From Macrolepiota albuminosa (Eukaryota > Basidiomycota > Agaricomycetes > Agaricales > Agaricaceae): a stretch of DNA of 64,000 nucleotides. The stretch covers positions 248,001-312,000 of the forward strand of contig JAMWFC010000054.1 of assembly GCA_027475525.1 (NCBI GenBank), read 5' to 3'. Position 1 is the first letter of the stretch. Each line of letters opens with the position of its first letter. The notes under the pieces are model-generated. The model was given only the letters and a program-made list of their open reading frames with translations. It had not been told where the DNA came from and searched no databases. A program made the translations under genes and the position numbers. Shown piece after piece: positions 53,718 through 64,000 of the stretch.

Positions 53718-54074
53718 ATGTTAACTAACTTGATTCGCTTGCTCGTGCTGCTGTCTGTGTCCTCACCATTGGCTGACACACTTGTGTGTGTGTCTCTAGG
53801 CACTTTTCTGGCTCTGGCTGTAGGCATCTTTGTCTTTTTCTCTGTTTCTGGTACAATGAGCAGGATAAATGCTGAGAAGAAGACTCAAAAGGAGTGGAGA
53901 AAGGTGCCTATGTCTGTGCCTGTTTCCTTGTTCCTGTCATCAAAGCTAAAGCCAAAGCAAAACTTGACACATTTATCAAAGTCAAGTCAAGCCTCACTCT
54001 CATGCTCACACTCAGAGTCATGTTCATGTCACATGAAGATTGTGAATAAACAGATGGGCCAATGGGCTATATAG
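53718..54074 (+). CDS. Small hypothetical ORF with N-terminal hydrophobic segments
   Basis: A 118-codon frame. Residues about 1-45 are hydrophobic (LIRLLVLLSVSS; LGTFLALAVGIFVFFSVSG), giving one or two possible membrane helices, followed by a basic, Ser-rich tail. Not recognised; it lies in otherwise non-coding DNA and may be chance. Confidence 0.2.
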   Translation: MLTNLIRLLVLLSVSSPLADTLVCVSLGTFLALAVGIFVFFSVSGTMSRINAEKKTQKEWRKVPMSVPVSLFLSSKLKPKQNLTHLSKSSQASLSCSHSESCSCHMKIVNKQMGQWAI

Positions 54075-54299
54075 ATCATCCAGTCCTTCATCACATGAAT
54101 CAAAATACTTGATCATTTCTTGGTAAAGCATACATATACATAGTGTGTTTTTGTACGCGACTGTAAATATAATCCAGTCATTCAAGATGTACAAATCAAT
54201 GCTATCATATCAAGATTTGGGAATGCCATAGCACTCTTTCGCATCGGAGTCCATATTATGGAAAGAGCAACTTCTGTCATGATTAGTGAAACAAAGTCA

Positions 54300-54471
54300 G
54301 ATAAAAGCTTAGCCTTACAGTCACATGAAGATTGGTATGCGATTCTAGTACTACGTATGACAGTAAAATTGGCTGCCTTATGTAAGGCAGCCAGCTAATA
54401 TGTACAGAATAATAATAAGTAATTAATATAATTATATATTAATTATTTAACTAATACTATGATATGTTACA
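54300..54471 (-). repeat. LTR terminus of Gypsy E
   Basis: Only the right border is clear: the reverse-strand LTR begins TGTAACATATC at 54471, preceded in the element by the polypurine tract CAAAGGGGGGCA (reverse of 54472-54483). This matches the layout of Gypsy A (GGGGGGTA-TGTAAC). The other end was not found. Confidence 0.6.
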
Positions 54472-54779
54472 TGCCCCCCTTTGAGACTGGTAAGCAGTCT
54501 CTATGTAAGGAGGAACAATCATCCAGGTCAGTATGTAGTCCAATGTGGAGGCACTCAGGTCTTCCATGGCTTGAGAATGTCCATTTCATCTGTTAAAAAA
54601 TACAATGCTGACATTAACCAACAGTATGAATTGAAAAGAAGATAAGCCACCTATGATGTTTACGCAGATGGCAGATGCAACAACTTGCTGGCCATATCGA
54701 TCCTCATCTCAGTGTCAATGCTAACCAATGATGATGAGGTGATGGGACCTGACGATGTTGAGGCTGTAGGAGCCTGAAC

Positions 54780-55760
54780 TGATGTGGCAATGTGAGCTGG
54801 AGATGGGGGATATGGCCCATGTCAAGACTGGCGTTGCCACAAATCTTGACGGTTGGGATTCATCCCCACGGAATAGTACAGTCCACTATCAAGGTACTCA
54901 TAACCTTCAGCAAACTCTTGGGATAGCAGTGCATGAAGGCAAATCATATCATTTTCTGTGGGCAACTGCCAGTCATCCCAATGCTGGATGGCCAGGGGCT
55001 CTCCATTAATGTCCAGTTGATGATGGTGTTCATTGTCAACCTCACGTAAATGGTCAATGGATGCATTGGCCATGAGAAAGTGGTTTTCGAGATAAACCAC
55101 ACCAAAGGTATAAGCATGGTCTACCCACTTGACGGGTATGCTGTTGGCTAGCATGGTGCATAGCACATCAGCATTGGTGATGTTGACGGCCATAGCTGCA
55201 TCAAAGTGTGGGGGTCGGAGCTAGACGTCAGTCCAGCTCACTGGCACAAACAGGTTGCTGAGATTCACGGCGTCGTAGTCAGCGACAGCCTCGCAATACA
55301 GCCCAGGACACATGAAGATCAAGGCCGGCAGCCTTGCAAATCGTCCCCGAGTTCTCCCCATAGGAGACAGTCCACATGTAAGGGCATGTCCCAGCAGTGT
55401 ATGCCAGTAAATGCAATACATCCGATCCACTGCAATACCATACACCAAATTCATCATTCCTGGTCAGCAGAAGTAGAGTACATTCTGTGCCAGTTTGTCC
55501 AGATCAAAGGTGAAACATACATCTTCAGAATCAAACCTGGTAAGCATGAAGAACAGTCTTCTGGCTTGGTCTTTCCATTGCAAGTACTCTTCTGGGGTTG
55601 GCATGACCATGATGTTCATGTGATGGGAAGAAAGGTCAAGGAGAGGCAAAATGTGTTTGTACTCTGGTGTACACACCAGAGCCATCATCCTATTCCACAG
55701 CAAGATATAGTAATTGAGGCTGATGCACTGAAACTCGCACAACAGGTGAGCGGGGTATTC
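54780..55760 (-). pseudogene. Third ORF of Gypsy E, C-terminal half
   Basis: Three reverse-strand frames: 55464-55808 (ISLNYYILLWNRMMALV; WKDQARRLFFMLTRFDSEDV), 55221-55457 (VDRMYCIYWHTLLGHALTCG; CPGLYCEAVADYDA) and 54822-55193 (WVDHAYTFGVVYLENHFL; QHWDDWQLPTENDM). They align in order with the third ORF of Gypsy A and D. Decayed. It abuts the plus-strand Gypsy D pol near 55750. Confidence 0.75.
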
Positions 55761-55767
55761 ACCCCAA

Positions 55768-56551
55768 TCAGGACAAGCTCGATTGCATTTGGGAGTGGCG
55801 CACGCCACAAAACTACAATGACATCCAACAATTTGTTGGCCTTGTCAACTACATATCGAGCTTCTTGCCCGATGTCATGGCCTATACTGGGCCACTTATG
55901 GCCATGACGCAGAACAGGTCACCGTTCAATTGGAGGCTGCTGCACCAGTGGTGCTTCAAAATGGTCAAACGGATCTGTACAAAGACTCTGGTGATTCGAC
56001 CAATCGACTTTAGATGGGACGAGCCGATATGGCTCATTTGCGACGTGTCTAAGACAGGCATCAGAGCTGTGTACGGTCAGGGAAGTAGCTGGCAGACTTG
56101 CCGCCCAGCAGAGTTCATGTTGAAGAAATTCATGATGGCCCAGCAAAACTATGCTGTGCACGAGCTGGAGACTCTCGCCATACTCGAGGCCCTCCTCAAG
56201 TGGGAGGATAAGCTGATGGGATATCCCATCCACATTATAACGGATCACAAGGCACTTGAGTTCTTCAAAACTCAGGTGAACTTGTTGCTGCGTCAGCGAC
56301 GGTGGATAGACTACATGTCAAGATACCAGTTTGACATCACCTATGTTAAAGGTGAACTCAACAAAGTGGCAGACTGCTTGTCACGCTACTTTGAGAGTGA
56401 TGTAGTTAGGGAGGCTCACGAGCCTCATGAGTATGTGCAGGCAGACTGCCGCATAGACCCTGATGGAGAGGATTTACCTCTCCACCGATACCAGGAGCTC
56501 AGGGAGCATGTCCTGGAAGTACGCGCTATGCGTGACGATGAACGGAGGTGA
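55768..56551 (+). pseudogene. Gypsy D RT end and RNase H
   Basis: GIHPNQDKLDCIWEWRTPQN then FVGLVNYISSFLPD (RT thumb and connection), PIWLICDVSKTGIRAVYGQG, NYAVHELETLAILEALLKWE, YPIHIITDHKALEFFKTQVN and ELNKVADCLSRYFESD (RNase H). The frame is open from 55865 to TGA 56549-56551. The catalytic RT palm is absent. It hydrolyses the RNA of the hybrid in an intact element. Confidence 0.88.
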
Positions 56552-56599
56552 AGCACTCGCCTCAGGGAGCAGCGTGAAGAGCGGGACGTAGCCGCCCAG

Positions 56600-58216
56600 T
56601 TGCTCAAGGAGCATGAAGCCGTGGACCCAGCATCCACTGGGGACCATGAGCGCCCCGATATACCCGTTACGCTTGCGGAGATGCTCGAAGGCGAATTGCC
56701 TTCATCCCAGCCCCCTAGCCTGGGCAGCGATGACTTCCGGATAGAAGTGGTGCAGGAATATGGTGATGATTCTCTCTTTGCCAAGATAATTGCCAATTCC
56801 GATGACCATCCTCAGTTTAGGCATGAGCCTGGTGGACTGATTGCGACGGAGAACCATCAAGGGGTGGCAGTGGTCTGCCTTTCCTGTACATGAACCATTG
56901 TTACGCGAGTCTTGGACCAGGCCCATGTACTGGTGGGGCACTTTGGTGCTGCCCAAACATTGGGCTACATCCAGAGATGGTATTGGTGGCCACGTATGGC
57001 CCAAGAAGTGACTAAGTTCTGTGCCTCATGTGCAGCGTGTCAGAGGGCAAAGTTGCCCCCTGGATCTCCTCCCAGGAAGCTACACCAGCTACCCATGCTG
57101 GTAAAACCTTGAGACTCCATTGGAATGGACTTTGTAGGTCCCTTTTCTGAGTCCAGAGGGTTTGATTACCTCTGGGTGGTAATATGCAGCATGACGAGCA
57201 TGGTGCACCTCATACCGGTGCAAACTACACTGATGGCTAAGAAGCTGTCATGGATCTACCTTAGGGAGATTGTTAGGCTGCATGGGCTGCCTAGTACCAT
57301 AGTGAGCGACCATGACTCAAAGTTCACGTCTCAATGGTGGAGGGAACTCCACAAACTGTTAGGAGCACAACTCCTCATGTCAACATCCTTCCATCCTCAA
57401 ACAGATAGGCAAACTGAGCAGGCCAATTGCAGTATAGGCCAGATTCTGAGGGCAGTTGTTCGCCCTGACCAACGGGACTGGGTGGACCGGTATCCACTCA
57501 CTGAGTTTGCAATTAACGCGAGTATCTCAGAGACAACAGGGTATGCACCCTTTGAGCTCAATGGAGGATACTTGCCCTCCATGCTGCATGAAATTTGTGC
57601 TGATGTAGTGGCCCACCGAGGAGTTGTTGAGTTTGCCAGGCAGGCCCTGGAGAACATTGCGGTGGCGCATGACGCCATCATAGAGACGCGAGTCTTTCAG
57701 GCGAAAAACGTCAATCACCGTAGATGAGCAGAACCGCCTATAGCAGTAGGAGCGTTGGTTTATCTGTCAATGCATAACCTGAGACTCCCAAAGGGTCAGG
57801 CAAGTAAACTCTGCCCAAAATGGGTAGGCCCATACCGTGTCCTAGACACGGAGCCAAGTACCTCCAACTATGTGTTGAAGCTGCCTTAGGCACTACAGGA
57901 ACGACGCATCATTCCAAAGTTCCACGTGTCGCTGTTGCGACCATATAGCACGTCTGACAACGTGCTATTCCCTAACAGGGCGACCCTGGGCCCCTATGAC
58001 TTTGGGGCTCAAGATGATGACAAATGGTTTGTCGAGTGCATCATAGGGCACCGGTGGACTGAGCGTAATACGCTCGAGTTTGAGGTGCGGTGGTCCCTTG
58101 GGGACACAACATGGGAGCCACACTCCCATTGCTCCAAGTTGGCAGCACTTGACCATTATTTGGAGTTGAAGGGCATTAAGCACCCACATCAATTAAGTAA
58201 GCGTGCCAGCGCTTAA
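56600..58216 (+). pseudogene. Gypsy D integrase and chromodomain
   Basis: Frames 56600-56893 (linker), 56912-57112 (zinc region HVLVGHFGAAQTLGYIQRWY and CASCAACQRAK), 57125-57727 (core: GMDFVGPFSESRGFDYLWVV; IVSDHDSKFTSQWWRELHKL; QTDRQTEQANCSIGQILRAV) and 57926-58216 (chromodomain FEVRWSLGDTTWEPHSHC, then LAALDHYLELKGIKHPHQLS). TGA at 56891 and 57111 and a TGA-containing break at 57725 interrupt it. The D-D-E residues are present. It matches Gypsy A integrase closely. Confidence 0.9.
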
Positions 58217-58319
58217 TTTGATCAGCAGTGCCAATCGCGGCTTGGCTGAGTTGGTCAGCAGCTGTGGCTGAAACATGTCTTAAAAGGCAAAATTTCTTTT
58301 TTCCTTCCTTCCCTTAACC

Positions 58320-61300
58320 ATGGACAACATGCCCGTGGACTGTAGTGAGCAGCAGCAGCAGTTTGAGTTTGCGCCGCCGGTCTTACCGTTGGCTGAAGGG
58401 GGGGGCAGATGGCTCCCCCACTGACCCAAAATGTGCCCCAGTGGGGACAATCGCAACAGGCTGTGGGCTTCCCACAGCAGCAGCAACAACCAGCGGCGGG
58501 CTACTCACCGCAGCAGCCGGTGATCAGTGGCTATCTGCCACACCAACTCATGCAGGGCAACTTCATGCCCCAAAACGCACCTGTGGGTGGTTATCAGCCC
58601 CAACAACCAGTAGCAGGCGCTTATGTGCCACATCACGCAGCGGGCCAATCCCAGCAACAGCCCTATGGGGGGCTAGTCAGCCCCCAAGCAGCGTCAGGAT
58701 GGGGGCAGTTTGCCCGCTATAGCGAGAGGGACAATGGGTGCACATCCTTTGCTCCAGTTTACCGCCCCGGTGCACTACCCTGGCATGGGTGGTGTGCCCA
58801 TAATGATGCCGTACCCCCCGGCTTGGATGGGGGCTTGGGGTGTGATGCCCCAGTATGATGCCTCGTATGAGGCGACAGCCAAGGGAGGCAGGTCGGCTTC
58901 CCTGTCAACCACAGTACCAGTCAACAATCTAGAGGGACGCTAAGCATCCCTTGTGCAGGCCACCACAGCCATTGAGAGTACAGAAACTCTCAATAAAGAA
59001 CTAAGCATCAGTTCATCTGCTGATGCGCCGGCAGAGAGCCTGGCCAAGCTCTCCTTGCTACAGCGGCTGGAGATGCTGCACCAACCTGAGCCCAGCTCGG
59101 AAGAAAAGTCATGTCCTCGATGCAACAAAGGAAAAGCATGGGCTGTCGAGCCCAGTCTCAACCAGGACTTAATCCTGGCTACTCTTCTCCAATGTCTGGG
59201 GACAACGGGTACGATGTACCTGCAGAATCATCATTTCTCCGCGATGCAGAGGCGGTTGTCCTCATCAGCCAGATGATGGACAACATGGATTATATGTGCG
59301 CTCAGTGCAAAACTGATCTTCTTGCCTTATCAGCCGCTCATAAGCGGCAGACTACACCCCTGAGTCAGGATACCGACTCTAGCAAAAGGGCACGTTGGCA
59401 AGGAGTGGAGGACGTGCCCTCCCGCTCGACTTAGTTGAGCATTGTCATACCTGGCCAGGAGGCCGGTCTAGGGTGGGACATTCTTCCCTATGAAGAGGCC
59501 CCTGCTCCAGCCGCCCCCCAGCTCATCCAGCGCCTCGCCAGCGGCGCATCTGAGGTTGCATTTTTGCGACCATTATCCGTGGTATCTACCATGCACTCTG
59601 GAGAGCAGAGTTCCAGGGGCATTAGCACACGCCCCACTGAGGCTAAGGCCTCACAACCCCAAAAGGATTGTCGGGGTAAGCAACCGGAAGGGCATGCACA
59701 CGTCAACGTGCACTTTCCTGAGGATGCCCCGAAAAGGGCCCCAGGGGCTAACATCCCCTTCTTACCTGCAATACTGGTAGAGGGCCTGCCAGCCTGACTC
59801 CCGTGGTGTGTGTGGGCAATGGACCCATGGTCTGATAAGTCTGTGCTGGAGAGGCTGCCATCCCCGCCCTCCAATGACGATTGGTATGAGGAGCCTGAAG
59901 AGGCTCGCATGGAATCCCCTGTGCCACACAAGACGGCAGCACAACGTATGGCGCGCAAATGGTGCAACAGCAATCAACGGGCCAAGATGGACCGTCGGGC
60001 GCAGGATAGTGCCAAACGAGGAGCCACCCTCCTCGAGGACAAAACCGGGCACATCCCTGATGCGCTAGGTGTTGTGATCTACCGTGATCACACTGTTGAG
60101 CGCCAGAACTCATTCTTTGGCACAAGGTTATCTCCCCAGTTCTATTGGTTGCCAGTGACCAATACTATCTTTGTCAGGCAAGAAGCCCACACAGCCAGGT
60201 CCTTCAAGGCTGATAAAGAGGGCAACGCCGCATCAACGCCCCACAACAGTAAGGTGTACCAAGTGGCACCTCGCGGGTTTCCCTGCAGTCCCTGAGAGCT
60301 CCACAGGCTCCATTCACTGGTGAACAACCAGTTTACACTGATTTGTCAGCATCAGTTGGGCTATCTACTGCTCAACAAATTCAAACGGGTGGCGCTGAAC
60401 TGCCACCCTACTGCCCGAGACAGAACCATGTCTCACTTACTCGATGAGGTCCTGTATAAGACCATTGCGGTACCCTTTGCAAGTCCCAAGGAGCAGGAGA
60501 ATGTTCCATGAATGATTGTGCCAACGTAGATCTATCGCCGCAAAGAGGGCGGGAGACTTGCCTTTGTTGGCCTTACTCCCCCTGATCCAAAGCAACCGTT
60601 TGCTTTGGACTACCTGGGCTCATATGCCCTCTTCTATGGGCGTCCTGGGATGCCCAACATATGGACCGGTCTGGCTATGGACCGTGCCATGCGCATTCAT
60701 TGGCGCAGCCTTTTTGGGTTTGCGCTTGTATGCAGCCTCAGCACCAGCCGCCCCTCCAAGACCACAGTACACAAGTACCTGGCCTATGTCTTCGCAAGGC
60801 CAGGCCTCTACAAAGAGGCTGTGGCTGAGTACAAGGCGGCTACAGGGCAAGTTTTTGTGCCCCTCCACGCCGATGACCCTAACTTTGAGGCTCGGGCTGT
60901 GGACATCTCAGAAGCATCAGCTTCCATGTTTAGCTTCCGTGTTTACCACTTCAGACACGTTATGCATCCTTCTTCACAATCAAATTCCGGTCAGCTGGGC
61001 TGACCATGCTTATACCTATGAGGTCACCTACTTGGCCCATATATTCTTCAGCGACAGCTGGCTCTACAATGAGGCAGCCACCATCAATGACGAGAGGCTG
61101 CAATGCCTCGACCATTACGGGACACCCCAGTCCATTGGTCAGTGGGATGGGTGGTGCAAGGCCACCATTGGCAATTGACAACACCTTATGCTCCAGCAGC
61201 AGGACAGTCGTCGTGCTTATGACAACGCACTCACCAAGGGGATGTACCTCCTTATCGGACAAGACATTCATGCCCACAAGATCTGGACACGCCAGTACTC

Positions 61301-61550
61301 GTCCGACACTGGGGATCTTCCCGATCCCCAACCACCTATCCTGGGGTCGATCATTGACCCCACTCTCACACTGTCCCCCCTCCAGAACTACGACGACTCC
61401 CTGCCTGTTGCAGGGCCATCAGGCACTTCCTATGAGCCTGCACCCGAGGATGAACTCCTCAACTACGACATGGACAATGTGACTGCCGATCTATTCCGGG
61501 AGCCTGGGGACTCTCCAATTGCCCCCATCCCTGACTTACCGATGGCCTGA
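58320..61550 (+). pseudogene. Third ORF of Gypsy D (unknown, prion-like N-terminus)
   Basis: Starts at ATG 58320 (MDNMPVDCSEQQQQFEFAPP). After a frame change at a run of eight G (58398-58405), it continues as a Gln/Gly/Tyr/Pro-rich domain (GFPQQQQQPAAGYSPQQPVI, GGYQPQQPVAGAYVPHHAAG), a helical block (FLRDAEAVVLISQMMDNMDY) matching the Gypsy A coiled segment, basic and acidic linkers, then conserved blocks FYWLPVTNTIFVRQEAHTAR, MDRAMRIHWRSLFGFALVCS, ARPGLYKEAVAEYKAATGQV, WADHAYTYEVTYLAHIFF and QWDGWCKATIGN. About 1,075 codons over several frames. It is located 104 bp after the chromodomain stop, as in Gypsy A (230 bp). No signal peptide or membrane helix. Function unknown. Confidence 0.78.
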
Positions 61551-61584
61551 CCATTGTATTATTTTGAGACCATAGCTCGGTCTA

Positions 61585-61595
61585 ATTGGGGGGTG
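61585..61595 (+). other. Polypurine tract of Gypsy D
   Basis: AATTGGGGGGTG directly before TGTAGC. The ATTGGGGGGT core is identical in Gypsy A (reverse strand, 23489-23498). Confidence 0.7.
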
Positions 61596-62058
61596 TGTAG
61601 CATAGTCTGCTATGTGGTGTTGGCCACATAGCTTTACTTACTGTGTCGGAAAAATCCCAGATGCCTTATCAGGACAAAAACCAAATTAGGTCAAATAAGG
61701 TCAGATCAGAGTGTGGAGCTACCTTGATTGGGCCTGATTACACAAAAAACTAATTTGATCAGACCTGATATGGTCTAATAAGGGCGTCTGATCTTGTAAC
61801 ACTTGTCTGATCAGAACTAATTATTGGGTCTGTCTAAAGTAACGTGATCACGGCTGATTTCATCTGATGCGGCTCTCAGGATTTTTCTGACACGTAGTCG
61901 ATATTATATTATACTTATTATAATATAATATTAATATTAATTACTTTACTATATCTAGTTACATGTGCTGCTTACTAAGCAGCTTATTTTTCTTGTGTAC
62001 ACTACATTGTCAATAGACCAGTCTGGTCTGATTCAGTGTTGTGTGCACACTAAGCTCT
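61596..62058 (+). repeat. 3' LTR of Gypsy D
   Basis: Starts TGTAGCATAGTCTGC. The end lies at or just after CACACTAAGCTCT, because that string also ends the LTR piece at 3371-3400. About 460 bp, AT-rich, with many GATCAGA/TCTGATC motifs. It is inserted into or joined to the Gypsy B RT fragment. Confidence 0.8.
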
Positions 62059-62061
62059 GTC

Positions 62062-62400
62062 AAACCCGTAACTTCATTACAATCTAGTTTGTCCTGCTCC
62101 TTAGGTGCAAGCAGCAGATAAACCTTGCAGTTGGCAAGCTTTGAGTCTGATAGGAGCTTGATTGCATGGTCCCACTGCTTGCATTCTGGGAGGGAATCAA
62201 ACAATGCCTTGGAGAAAACATCCTCAAAGTTGTGGAGATAGTTGGGGACCACATCACAGAGAGTCCAGACAGGGGAGTTGGCTGTAAAGGCCTAGGCTAG
62301 CCATTGAAATGTGGTCTGACTAGCCTGGATCTTCTCTGTGGTCTCTGAAGCTCACAGAGTAGTGGCATAGATGCAGTCATGGAAATCATGTGAAGTATAA
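62062..62400 (-). pseudogene. Gypsy B family RT N-terminal fragment
   Basis: Reverse-strand reading: KIQASQTTFQWLA then NYLHNFEDVFSKALFDSLPE and CKQWDHAIKLLSDSKLANCK, matching 20110-20380 of Gypsy B. It stops at the Gypsy D LTR. Decayed; no LTR of its own is adjacent. Confidence 0.85.
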
Positions 62401-62489
62401 GGCACACATTGTTGCCCAACAGTTCTTGCAGATTCCTGGTATCAATTATAATGATATTATTTTCTCAGTCACAAAATTCACTATTCTGT

Positions 62490-63840
62490 GAGTATTTTTG
62501 ATGTTAGCTGTGACCCTTGATTTAGAAATCCATCAAATTGACATAATTGGTGTCTATTTGAAGAGAAGTCTCAATGAAGACATCTACATGCATGCACCAA
62601 CTGAAGTAGGGAGAGCCAGATACTGGAAGCAATCTATGGACTAAAGCAAGCCAGGCATAAGTGGAAGGAGAGATTACATGACATACTTATGTGCTTAGAT
62701 TTCAAATCTTCACATGCTAATGATTGCCTATACATCCTACATTTGAAGGGCAAAATTGTTTTTATTGTACTCATCTACATTTACAACATGGCTATAGCCA
62801 GCAAAGACTTGTGCAAAATCAACTCCTTCAAGCAAGTCATGAACAAGGACTTTGATATCATCAACTTAGGCAAAATCCATTACTTCAGATTAAAAGAGAT
62901 CAGCTAAACCAACTCATCTACTTGAACCAATTGATTTATATCAATCCATTCTTGACCAATTCAGTATGAGCTCTTGCCACACTGTTGCTATGCCCTTGCT
63001 TATCAACTATAACTTGTCAAATCCATTCTTGACCAATTCAGTATGAGCTCTTGCCACACTGTTGCTATGCCCTTGCTTATCAACTATAACTTGTCACTCT
63101 TGCAATTCCTGCACTTTGATAAAGAACACAATGATTACAAAACTTATGCAAACAAACTAAAGTATCTATCCTTAGTTGGCTCTTTGCTTTATGCTACACA
63201 GACTTGACCCAACATCCAGTTCTTAGTCAGCCTCCTGGTGCAGCTTTCTGATAATCCAGATATCCTACATCTTGATAGCTGTAAACATGTATTGCATTAC
63301 TTGAAAGGGACTAAGTCCTATTGTTTAAAGTTAGGCAGATTAGAAAATGACAAAATTACACTCATTGGATAGAGTGATGCTAATTGGGCCCAAGACTACT
63401 ATAATAGACAATCTATTAGTGAGTGATACTATGATATCAATGGTAGTTTGACCTCATAGTCCTTGAGGAAACAACTAGTGACAGTGACATCCACCATTGA
63501 AGCTGAATACATTGCATCTGCAAATGCTACATGTGAAGCCATTTGGCTTAGAAACTTATTAAAGGATCTGGACTTTGAACAAATTGAGGCCATCATCATC
63601 CATACCAACAACACCAGTGGTATCACTTTATTTAAAAATCCAGTAAGACATTTATGAGCCAAGCATATTGATATAAATTTTCACTTTATTCACAAAGACA
63701 TCAAAAGAAGCAATATAAAACTCCAATTATTTCTACTCATGATATGATTGCTGACGTGCTTACAAAAGCCTTATCTAAAGACACCTTTGAAAAGCATTGT
63801 GCAAGGTTAGATGTTGTATTGCCTATGCTGCCATTCAGTG
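62490..63840 (+). pseudogene. Copia D reverse transcriptase and RNase H, decayed
   Basis: Recognisable in order: LDLEIHQIDIIGVYLKRSLN and EDIYMHAP (RT), the catalytic block FIVLIYIYNMAIASKDLCKI, where V-D-D is replaced (I-Y-N), NKDFDIINLGKIHYFRLKEI, YANKLKYLSLVGSLLYATQT, HVLHYLKGTKSYCLKLGRLE, then RNase H TVTSTIEAEYIASANATCEA, IWLRNLLKDLDFE, HTNNTSGITLFKNP and KHIDINFHFIHKD. Many stops plus a 77-bp duplication (62943-63096). It is a distinct Copia lineage from A, B and C. It is followed by its 3' LTR. Confidence 0.85.
62943..63096. repeat. 77-bp tandem duplication in Copia D
   Basis: Copies start at 62943 and 63020. The duplicate shifts the RT frame. Confidence 0.95.
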
Positions 63841-63844
63841 GGAG

Positions 63845-64000
63845 TGTCAAAGGGAAATCAACTGACTGCTCCAGTGAATGAGAGATAGCACTATGTCATT
63901 TGAAATTGTCATAACTTTGTATGTTTCACTTGTCTCCATACTTTTTCAAATTTCTTTCACATTGATTACTCATTCTCATTCAAAAAAGCTCTACATGATT
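63845..64000 (+). repeat. Start of Copia D 3' LTR, cut by window edge
   Basis: TGTCAAAGGGAAATCAACTG follows the short purine tract AGTGGGAG and the RNase H end, as expected of a 3' LTR. The right end is outside the window. Confidence 0.65.

Larger units (their letters stand above)
55750..62058 (+). mobile_element. Gypsy D, 5'-truncated relative of Gypsy A
   Basis: Begins inside RT, then RNase H, integrase, chromodomain, a third ORF, polypurine tract (TTGGGGGGTG) and 3' LTR. The 5' LTR, gag and most of RT are missing; the break joins it head-to-head with the third-ORF fragment of Gypsy E. Protein order and motifs match Gypsy A, but the LTR sequence differs. Confidence 0.9.

Overview
This is a fungal, probably basidiomycete (Agaricomycete), nuclear window that is almost wholly transposon-derived. 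The evidence is one spliced host-type gene (DUF6535 membrane region plus ankyrin repeats, with two ~50-bp introns), chromodomain Ty3/Gypsy elements, Ty1/Copia elements, a DIRS-type tyrosine-recombinase retroelement and a Tc1-like DNA transposon. The taxonomic assignment is inference; no rRNA or marker gene is present.

Layout. 1-3400: reverse-strand gag of a Gypsy element (F), interrupted by a solo LTR. 3401-5509: 5'-truncated Copia A. 5532-6338: an unrecognised Cys-rich ORF. 6403-7996: Tc1/mariner copy 1. 7999-8569: half of a repeat called here R. 8776-10440: remnants of a second Gypsy family (B). 10441-22934: reverse-strand Copia C, carrying Gypsy B (11785-21258, duplicated target GTTGT), which itself carries Copia B (13787-19310, CTCCG), plus a full R repeat (21373-22268, AGCAG). 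22935-36445: Tc1/mariner copy 2, split by the nearly complete Gypsy A (23314-35057, CCCTG). 36525-36820: the other half of an R. 36869-41100: LTR and gag debris and an unrecognised degenerate segment. 41200-47000: DIRS-type element. 48301-50293: the DUF6535-ankyrin gene. 50300-54400: AT-rich intergenic DNA. 54472-62058: two pieces of Gypsy-A-type elements in opposite orientation (E and D). 62060-64000: a Gypsy-B RT fragment and a decayed Copia D whose 3' LTR runs off the window.

Three points matter most. First, eleven tandem duplications, all with a period of exactly 77 bp, lie in unrelated sequences. In two LTR pairs the partner LTR lacks the extra 77 bp, and removing the copies restores reading frames, so they look like uncollapsed contig overlaps (77 is a common de Bruijn k value) rather than biology. 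Second, the Gypsy A/D/E family carries a ~1,000-codon third ORF downstream of the chromodomain, in the position of env, with three conserved blocks but no family I recognise; this is the best candidate for something undescribed. Third, decay is dominated by TGA stops and CpG transitions, as expected of methylation-linked deamination or RIP-like silencing.

The elements do not form a host pathway. Each retroelement codes for its own capsid, protease, reverse transcriptase, RNase H and integrase or recombinase, and almost all copies are inactivated. The DUF6535-ankyrin gene is the only unit that reads as an intact non-transposon gene.
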